NCBI GenBank assembly: GCA_014380965.1
Contig: JACMIV010000081.1
Coordinates: forward strand, 1 to 10,951
Source of the DNA: Rhizobiaceae bacterium
GTDB lineage: Bacteria > Pseudomonadota > Alphaproteobacteria > Rhizobiales > Rhizobiaceae
Direction of reading: 5' to 3'
Length of the DNA stretch: 10,951 nt
A model generated the notes under the pieces. That model was not told the DNA's origin. It ran no database searches and worked only from the letters and a program-made list of their open reading frames with translations. Numbering within the stretch: position 1 is the stretch's first letter; the number at the start of each line of letters is the position of its first letter. This document shows positions 5,781 through 10,951 of the stretch, one piece after another. Both the position numbers and the translations under genes were made by a program.

Positions 5781-7196
5781 ATGACGCTGGCCGATCTGAG
5801 GCGGGAAGCAGCCGTTCCGCGAGCTGGGACCGCGACCGCGCTCGACATCCTGAAGCAACGCTTCGGCGAGCGCCTATCGACGGGGGCGGACGTGCGCCGG
5901 TCGCATGGACACACGACGACCTACATCCCGAACCAGATGCCGGACGCCGTGCTTTTCGCGGCGAACGAGGAGGATGTGCAGGCTGCCGTTCTCGTCTGTC
6001 ACGAGCATCGCTGCCCGATCGTCGCCTTCGGCACCGGGTCCTCGCTCGAAGGTCACGTGAACGCTCCGCAGGGAGGGCTCTCGCTCGATCTGTCGCGCAT
6101 GGACCGTATCCTTCAGCTCAATCCGCAAGATTTCGATGTCACGGTCGAGCCGGGCGTCACGCGCGAGGCGCTGAACGCGCAGCTGCGAGACACCGGCCTC
6201 TTCTTCCCCATCGATCCCGGCGCCAATGCAAGCCTCGGCGGCATGGCGGCGACGCGGGCAAGCGGCACCAACGCGGTGCGCTACGGCACGATGCGCGACA
6301 ACGTCATCGGGCTCACCGCCGTCATGGCCGACGGGCGGATCGTGCGTACGGCGCGGCGGGCGAAGAAGACCGCGGCCGGCTACGATCTGACGCGGCTCCT
6401 CGTCGGCTCGGAGGGAACGCTCGGCATCATCACGAAGCTGAACCTCAAGCTCTACGGCATTCCGGACACGATCCTGTCCGGCGTCTGCCCTTTCCCAGAC
6501 GTGCGCAGCGCCTGCGACGCGGTGATCCAGACCGTGCAGGCCGGCATTCCCGTGGCGCGGATCGAACTTCTCGACCAGCTCGCCATCGAAGCCTCGATCC
6601 GCTATTCCCGGATCGACCTCCCGAGGAGCCCCTGCCTCTTCGTCGAGCTGCACGGCTCGTCGACGTCGGTTGCGGAACAGGCTGAGTTCTTCGAGGCGAT
6701 CGCCGGGGAAAACGGCGGTGGGCCCTTCAAGAGTTCGACGACGACGGAGGAGCGCGCGCGCCTCTGGAAGGCTCGCCACGACTTCTACTGGGCGTCGCTG
6801 ACGCTGCGCCCCGGCGCGCAGGCGATCGCGACGGACGTCTGCGTGCCCGTCTCCTCCCTGTCGGACTGCATCGCGGAAACGCAAGTGGACATCGCCGATT
6901 GCGGGATGATCGCGCCGATCGTCGGCCATGTCGGCGACGGCAATTTCCATGTGACGCTCCTCCTCGACCGCGAGAACCCGGCCGAGATCGAGGCTGCGGA
7001 AGGCTTCATCGCGCGACTGTCGAAACGCGCGCTGGCTTTCGACGGTACCTGCACCGGCGAGCACGGGATCGGCCAGGGCAAGCGCGGCTATCTCGCCGAC
7101 GAACTCGGCGAGGCGCTCTTCGTCATGCGGCAGATCAAGGAAACGCTCGATCCTCGCAACATTTTGAACCCCGGAAAGATATTCATCGAGCCTTAA
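5781..7196 (+). CDS. FAD-binding D-lactate dehydrogenase / glycolate oxidase GlcD-type protein
   Basis: A 471-residue flavoprotein of the vanillyl-alcohol oxidase superfamily that oxidises D-2-hydroxyacids, most likely D-lactate, to 2-oxoacids and passes electrons to cytochrome c or quinone. The FAD-binding domain (about 54-225) shows FGTGSSLEGH (83-92), FPIDPGA (142-148), RASGTNAVRYGT (159-170) and the GSEGTLGIIT segment (209-218). The C-terminal FAD-oxidase domain (about 230-470) shows GHVGDGNFH (382-390) and GTCTGEHGIGQGK (422-434), which supply the metal- and substrate-binding His and Glu of the family. It ends with the typical ILNPGKIF. The sequence is closest in style to the mitochondrial LDHD/yeast DLD branch, which would make it D-lactate dehydrogenase (cytochrome), EC 1.1.2.4; GlcD is the alternative, but no glcE or glcF is next to it. 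GGGAGG (5767-5772) precedes the ATG by 8 bases. The gene is complete and has no visible damage. Confidence 0.93.
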   Translation: MTLADLRREAAVPRAGTATALDILKQRFGERLSTGADVRRSHGHTTTYIPNQMPDAVLFAANEEDVQAAVLVCHEHRCPIVAFGTGSSLEGHVNAPQGGLSLDLSRMDRILQLNPQDFDVTVEPGVTREALNAQLRDTGLFFPIDPGANASLGGMAATRASGTNAVRYGTMRDNVIGLTAVMADGRIVRTARRAKKTAAGYDLTRLLVGSEGTLGIITKLNLKLYGIPDTILSGVCPFPDVRSACDAVIQTVQAGIPVARIELLDQLAIEASIRYSRIDLPRSPCLFVELHGSSTSVAEQAEFFEAIAGENGGGPFKSSTTTEERARLWKARHDFYWASLTLRPGAQAIATDVCVPVSSLSDCIAETQVDIADCGMIAPIVGHVGDGNFHVTLLLDRENPAEIEAAEGFIARLSKRALAFDGTCTGEHGIGQGKRGYLADELGEALFVMRQIKETLDPRNILNPGKIFIEP

Positions 7197-7263
7197 GACG
7201 CTCCGCCATCGACAAAAACGCCGTCTTCTGTCCTATCGTCACGCCGTCGGGACCGTTCCCGGC
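7195..7263. terminator. Hairpins after the flavoprotein gene, weak terminator candidates
   Basis: Two inverted repeats follow the stop. AAGACG (7195-7200) can pair with CGTCTT (7222-7227) over a 21-base loop. GTCGGGA (7246-7252) pairs with TCCCGGC (7257-7263) over a CCGT loop, a 7-bp stem with one G-U pair. Neither has a clear T-run after it, so termination here is only possible. The gap to the AsmA gene is 110 bp. Confidence 0.3.
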
Positions 7264-7293
7264 CGCAGCGCCGGAGGCGGACTGCGGAGAGTG

Positions 7294-7299
7294 AGGAGA
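7294..7299 (+). promoter_or_regulatory. Shine-Dalgarno AGGAGA before a non-ATG start
   Basis: AGGAGA ends 7 bases before CTG at 7307 and 4 bases before ATC at 7304. It marks where translation of the AsmA gene should begin, although no ATG, GTG or TTG is in frame there. The GTG at 7291 is in another frame. Confidence 0.6.
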
Positions 7300-7306
7300 G
7301 ACGATC

Positions 7307-10300
7307 CTGGTCAGAGCCTTCGTCGCGATCGGCGGCCTTCTCGTCCTTGCGCTTCTCGGCGTCCTGATCGCTCCCTTCTTCATCGACTGGACAGCCTATC
7401 GCGCCGATTTCGAGCGCGAGGCGAGCCGCATTCTCGGCCAGCGCGTCGAGGTGCGGGGAGAGGCTTCGGTGCGCATCCTGCCGTTTCCCTCGGTCACCTT
7501 CGGCGACGTCGTTGTGTCGGGCGAGGGCGGCGGGGCACCGCTGATGACGGTTGCGGGCTTCCGGATGGATGCGGAACTTGCCCCTTACATGTCCGGCGAA
7601 ATCCGCATTTTCTCGATGCGGCTCGACAGACCGCAGATTCGGCTTGCGATCGGCGCGGACGGGACCGTCGCGATCCCCGCCGGCGATCCCGGGCTTCCCG
7701 CGCGCGCGACCGTCGTCCTCGAAAACGTTGTGATCACCGAGGGAAGCCTCACCGTCGAGAATGGGCGGACCGGCCGTACCCACATCGTCTCCGGGATCTC
7801 GGCGCGCCTGTCCGCGCAGTCTCTGACGGGACCGTTCTCCGGTTCGGCAAGCCTCACGGCCGGCGGCGAAACGGTGGCCCTCGTCCTCTCGTCCGGCCCT
7901 TTCCAGCCGGAGGCCGGCCTCCCGCTAAAACTCACCGTTCAGGCGCCCTCCCTTGATGCGAGCGTCGTCTTCGACGGGCTTGCGGCGGTCTCGGAAGGTG
8001 CGCCGCGCTTCGGCGGGGAGATTCTCGTCGCAAGCCCGCTTCCGGCGCCGACCGTCACTCTGCCCGCGTCTGCGCCCGCCGCCGCCGATGCGAGCAATCG
8101 GACCGTCGCTGTTGCGGATCCGATCGTCGCACGTCCCGTCCTGCCGCCGTTCAAGCTCGCCGGAACGGTTCTCGCTACGCCTTCCGGCATCGCGCTGTCC
8201 GGCGCCCGCGTCGCCGTGGGCGCGTCCGAGAATCCCTATGTCCTCACCGGGTCGGGTAGCATCGGCCTGTCGCGGCTTGCGCATTTCGCGCTCGACCTCG
8301 AGGGCCAGCAGATCGATGTCGACGAAATCGTGGCGCAGGAAGCGGGTAACGCGCGTCCCGCCGCGAACGATGGGGCGCCCGAAACGGCCGCCCCGCCTCC
8401 GGTAACCTTCGACCAACGCCTGCAGGCGGTGGAGGCTGTCCTCGCGGCCGTGCCGCGGCCGGGGCTTCCCGGCACCGTCGCGATCCAGCTCCCCGTGGTC
8501 GTCGCCGGCGACACGACGATCCGCGATGTGGGCTTCACGGTATCGCCGACGGATACGGGATGGTCGGTCGAACGCTTCGTCGCCGAACTGCCGGGCCGCA
8601 CCCGCATGGAGGCGAGCGGTGTCGTCGGTCTCGACGAGGAGCTGAGCTTCAAGGGCGACCTCCTCGTCGCCGCGCGTCAGCCCTCGGGCTTTGCCGGCTG
8701 GCTCGTCGGCACTGTCGATCCGGCGATCCGCACGCTAAGCCAGGCGGGTTTCTCGGCGGCTGTCGACCTGACGCGGGCGCGCCAGGTCTTCGAATCCCTC
8801 GAAGTCGATGTCGGCGGCGAGGTTCTGACCGGACGTCTCGAACGATCCGGCCCGCGCGGCGCGCGCGCGATGACGGCCTTTCTAAACGCCGGCGCCGTCG
8901 ATCTCGATGCGCTGCTGGCGCTGTCGGCCCTCTTTACCGGGGATGGCGACTCGATCGCGGATGCCGACCGGCTGTCCCTGAAGATCGGGGCAGGTCCCGT
9001 CCGCTACCGCGAGGCGTCCGCGCGGCGGATCGATGCCGATCTCTCCTATGACGGCGCGCGCCTTTCCATCGCGCGGCTCGATCTTGCCGATCTTGCCGGA
9101 GCCGATCTGACGGTTTCGGGGGACCTTGCGGGGCTCGGCACAGACCTGTCGGGCCGCCTCGCCATCGGGCTCGACGCCGCCCGCCCGTCCGAGGCCATCG
9201 CGTTCCTGGAGAGTGTGCTGCCGCCGAGCCCGGCCATCGCCGCGCTCGCCGCGCGTGGAAGCTCGCTTGGTCCCTTGCGCATCACGGGCGAGGTCGAGAC
9301 GGTCGAGGAAGTGTCCGGTGAAAAGCCGACCCTCCAAGCTCGCGTTTCTGGTACGGCGGCCGGAACGGACGTATCGGCGACGCTCGCGCTCGGCAACGGC
9401 ATCTATGCTCCCGGAGCCGCCGGGGTTCCTGAGGCCAGCGGGCGCTTCGGGCTGCAGGCGACGGTTTCGAACGACGTGCCCGCCGTTCTCCTCGGCCAGC
9501 TCGGCATCGAGGCCGTGCCCGTGGACGTGCCGTCGCCGTTGTCGCTCGAACTGTCCTTGTCCGCCGGGCCGACGGGACCTGTCGTCGCGAGCGCGGCGAT
9601 GCGGGCGCCCGACACGGAGCTTGCCGGCGAGGGGAGCTTCGAGATCGCCCCGGAGGGAATATTCGGCGCGGAGTTCGGCCTTTCGGCGAAGAGTGCGGAT
9701 ATCGGGCCCTGGCTGACGGCGACGGGCCGGGCGCTCGGCCAGTCCGCCGCTGCTGCCCTCCCGCTCGATCTTGCCGGGACCATCCGCTACGCCGACGGCG
9801 ACCTGTCGCTCGACGGCCTTGCGGGCAAGATCGGCGATGCCGATGTCGCCGCCGATCTGTCGCGGCATGGCGCCGGACCCGTGAGCGGCACGCTCTTCGT
9901 GTCGGACCTTTCGTTGCCCTGGCTCGCGACGCTCGTCTACGGTCGCTCCCCCACTGCGGAGGACGGCTCCGCCTCGCTGGCGTCGGCGGAGTTCCTCGCC
10001 CCGCTCCTGCCGCCGGTGGACCTAGCCCTCGATGTGACGGCAGATCGCCTGTCGCTGGGCGGAGCGCTGGCCATTGCGCCATTTTCGGGAGATGTCGGCT
10101 CGACGGCGACGGAGCTCTCGATGCGCGAGATCAAGGGCGGCATCGGCGGCGGAACGGTGTCCGGTTCGGGATCGCTGCGCAACGCCAACGGCGTCGGCGG
10201 CGTCTCGCTGGACGCATCCTTCTCCGACCTCGACCTTGCAACATTGACCCTGCTCGCAGAGCAGGGTGACGTTGCGGACCTTGCCGAGACTGCGAACGTG

Positions 10301-10951
10301 GCGGGCACGATGAACCTCTCGCTCGCGCTGGGCGGCAGCGGCCAGTCCTATGCAGCGCTTGCGACAGCGCTGACCGGCGCAGGGCGCGTCAAACTCGCCG
10401 ACGCGAGCTTCGCCGGGCTACGGCCGAGGCTCCTACGGCCGATCCTCGATGCGGCCGACGTGGATGGCTTCGTGCCGGGTACGGAGACGGTGGCGCGCGT
10501 TCTCTCCGACCTGACGCGCGCCTCGCGCTATCCGCTGCCGGCGCTGGCGAGCGAGCTTTCGGTCGCTGCGGGCGTCGCCAGCGTCTCTCCGCTGCGCCTT
10601 CCTGGCGCGGGCGAGACGCTCACCGTCGAGGGCGGGCTCGATCTTCGCACGCTCGAGGTCGAGGCGGCGCTGCGGCTTGATCTCGAGGCGGGGGACGACG
10701 CCGTCGAGGGCGCCGAGCCGGCGGTCCTTTATTCGGTGCGGGGGCCGATCGCTGGCCCGCGCCTCCTCGCCGACGTGCAGCCGCTCGCGAGCTATCTCTC
10801 GGTGCGGGCCTTCGAGCGCGAGGAGGCGCGTGTCGAGGCAATGCAGGAACAGCTCCAGGAGCGGCTGCGCCTGCGCCGCGAGGCGCGCTACACCCGCTGG
10901 CGGGAACGCGAGCGGGTCGCCGCGGTCGAGGCCGAACGGCTCCGCGTGGAA
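7307..10951 (+). CDS. AsmA family envelope protein (C-terminus off the right edge; non-canonical start)
   Basis: At least 1215 residues, open to the right edge. AsmA/TamB-type proteins are anchored in the inner membrane and span the periplasm as a long beta groove; the family is linked to outer-membrane lipid transport and assembly. A single membrane segment (about residues 5-25) is followed by the family signature FIDWTAYRADFE, then ASRILGQRVEVRG and LPFPSVTFGD. The middle is a long series of amphipathic beta repeats (L-x-G-x-V types). An AsmA-like C-terminal domain (about 1000-1150) shows TGAGRVKLADASFAGL. From about residue 1165 the protein turns into an Arg/Glu-rich predicted coiled coil. 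The frame is bounded by TGA at 7292-7294, and only ACG, ATC and CTG occur before the anchor. I take CTG 7307 because of AGGAGA spacing; ATC 7304 is the alternative, and the next normal start (GTG 7451) would delete the anchor. Pro/Ala-rich linkers occur near 8040-8150 and 8340-8400. Confidence 0.9.
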   Translation, partial: MVRAFVAIGGLLVLALLGVLIAPFFIDWTAYRADFEREASRILGQRVEVRGEASVRILPFPSVTFGDVVVSGEGGGAPLMTVAGFRMDAELAPYMSGEIRIFSMRLDRPQIRLAIGADGTVAIPAGDPGLPARATVVLENVVITEGSLTVENGRTGRTHIVSGISARLSAQSLTGPFSGSASLTAGGETVALVLSSGPFQPEAGLPLKLTVQAPSLDASVVFDGLAAVSEGAPRFGGEILVASPLPAPTVTLPASAPAAADASNRTVAVADPIVARPVLPPFKLAGTVLATPSGIALSGARVAVGASENPYVLTGSGSIGLSRLAHFALDLEGQQIDVDEIVAQEAGNARPAANDGAPETAAPPPVTFDQRLQAVEAVLAAVPRPGLPGTVAIQLPVVVAGDTTIRDVGFTVSPTDTGWSVERFVAELPGRTRMEASGVVGLDEELSFKGDLLVAARQPSGFAGWLVGTVDPAIRTLSQAGFSAAVDLTRARQVFESLEVDVGGEVLTGRLERSGPRGARAMTAFLNAGAVDLDALLALSALFTGDGDSIADADRLSLKIGAGPVRYREASARRIDADLSYDGARLSIARLDLADLAGADLTVSGDLAGLGTDLSGRLAIGLDAARPSEAIAFLESVLPPSPAIAALAARGSSLGPLRITGEVETVEEVSGEKPTLQARVSGTAAGTDVSATLALGNGIYAPGAAGVPEASGRFGLQATVSNDVPAVLLGQLGIEAVPVDVPSPLSLELSLSAGPTGPVVASAAMRAPDTELAGEGSFEIAPEGIFGAEFGLSAKSADIGPWLTATGRALGQSAAAALPLDLAGTIRYADGDLSLDGLAGKIGDADVAADLSRHGAGPVSGTLFVSDLSLPWLATLVYGRSPTAEDGSASLASAEFLAPLLPPVDLALDVTADRLSLGGALAIAPFSGDVGSTATELSMREIKGGIGGGTVSGSGSLRNANGVGGVSLDASFSDLDLATLTLLAEQGDVADLAETANVAGTMNLSLALGGSGQSYAALATALTGAGRVKLADASFAGLRPRLLRPILDAADVDGFVPGTETVARVLSDLTRASRYPLPALASELSVAAGVASVSPLRLPGAGETLTVEGGLDLRTLEVEAALRLDLEAGDDAVEGAEPAVLYSVRGPIAGPRLLADVQPLASYLSVRAFEREEARVEAMQEQLQERLRLRREARYTRWRERERVAAVEAERLRVE

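Noticed and set aside
5546..6685. 379-residue plus-strand open frame overlapping the flavoprotein gene
   Set aside because: Out-of-frame shadow; the 5781 frame carries all the FAD-domain motifs and a good ribosome site.
5874..7064. 396-residue minus-strand open frame
   Set aside because: Antisense shadow of the flavoprotein gene without family resemblance.
7291..7956. GTG-started open frame at the AsmA gene start
   Set aside because: It is in another frame, encodes an Arg-rich sequence with no AsmA signature, and stops early, while the adjacent frame stays open for 3.6 kb with family motifs.
8882..10082. Long minus-strand open frames opposite the AsmA gene
   Set aside because: Arg/Gly-rich antisense translations typical of GC-rich coding DNA; no motifs and no ribosome sites.

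Overview
The window is GC-rich, densely coded DNA that reads as a chromosomal segment of an alphaproteobacterium, most likely of the order Hyphomicrobiales (Rhizobiales). The grounds are the UvrD sequence style, the large AsmA-type protein, and a 35-bp dispersed palindromic repeat of a kind I recall as common in alphaproteobacterial genomes. I see no rRNA, tRNA, CRISPR array, transposase, phage gene or recognisable defence system.

Layout, left to right. (1) Positions 1-2461, minus strand: a UvrD/PcrA-type DNA helicase, cut by the left edge at its C-terminus. It carries about 95 in-frame extra residues between helicase motifs II and III, encoded by DNA holding a perfect 35-bp inverted repeat. 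(2) Positions 2548-3423, plus: a YghX-type dienelactone hydrolase family protein with a twin-arginine-like signal, divergent from the helicase. (3) Positions 3554-5011, plus: a matrixin-like zinc metalloprotease fused to about six FG-GAP/VCBS-type calcium-binding repeats of 50 residues, with hairpins in its leader. (4) Positions 5128-5646, minus: a hotdog-fold acyl-CoA thioesterase, convergent with the protease gene. (5) Positions 5781-7196, plus: an FAD-linked D-lactate dehydrogenase/glycolate oxidase GlcD-type enzyme, divergent from the thioesterase. (6) Positions 7307-10951, plus: a very long AsmA-family envelope protein, open at the right edge, whose reading frame has no ATG, GTG or TTG start before its membrane anchor.

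The genes do not form one pathway. The helicase serves DNA repair. The hydrolase, protease and AsmA protein point to the envelope or exterior. The thioesterase and the flavoprotein are small-molecule enzymes. Strand alternates often (-, +, +, -, +, +), so most genes probably have their own promoters. The points most worth a second look are the palindromic insertion inside the helicase, the non-canonical start of the AsmA gene, and the protease-propeller with no classical signal peptide. No stretch longer than 300 bases lacks a gene; the largest gap (3424-3553, 130 bases) holds inverted repeats.
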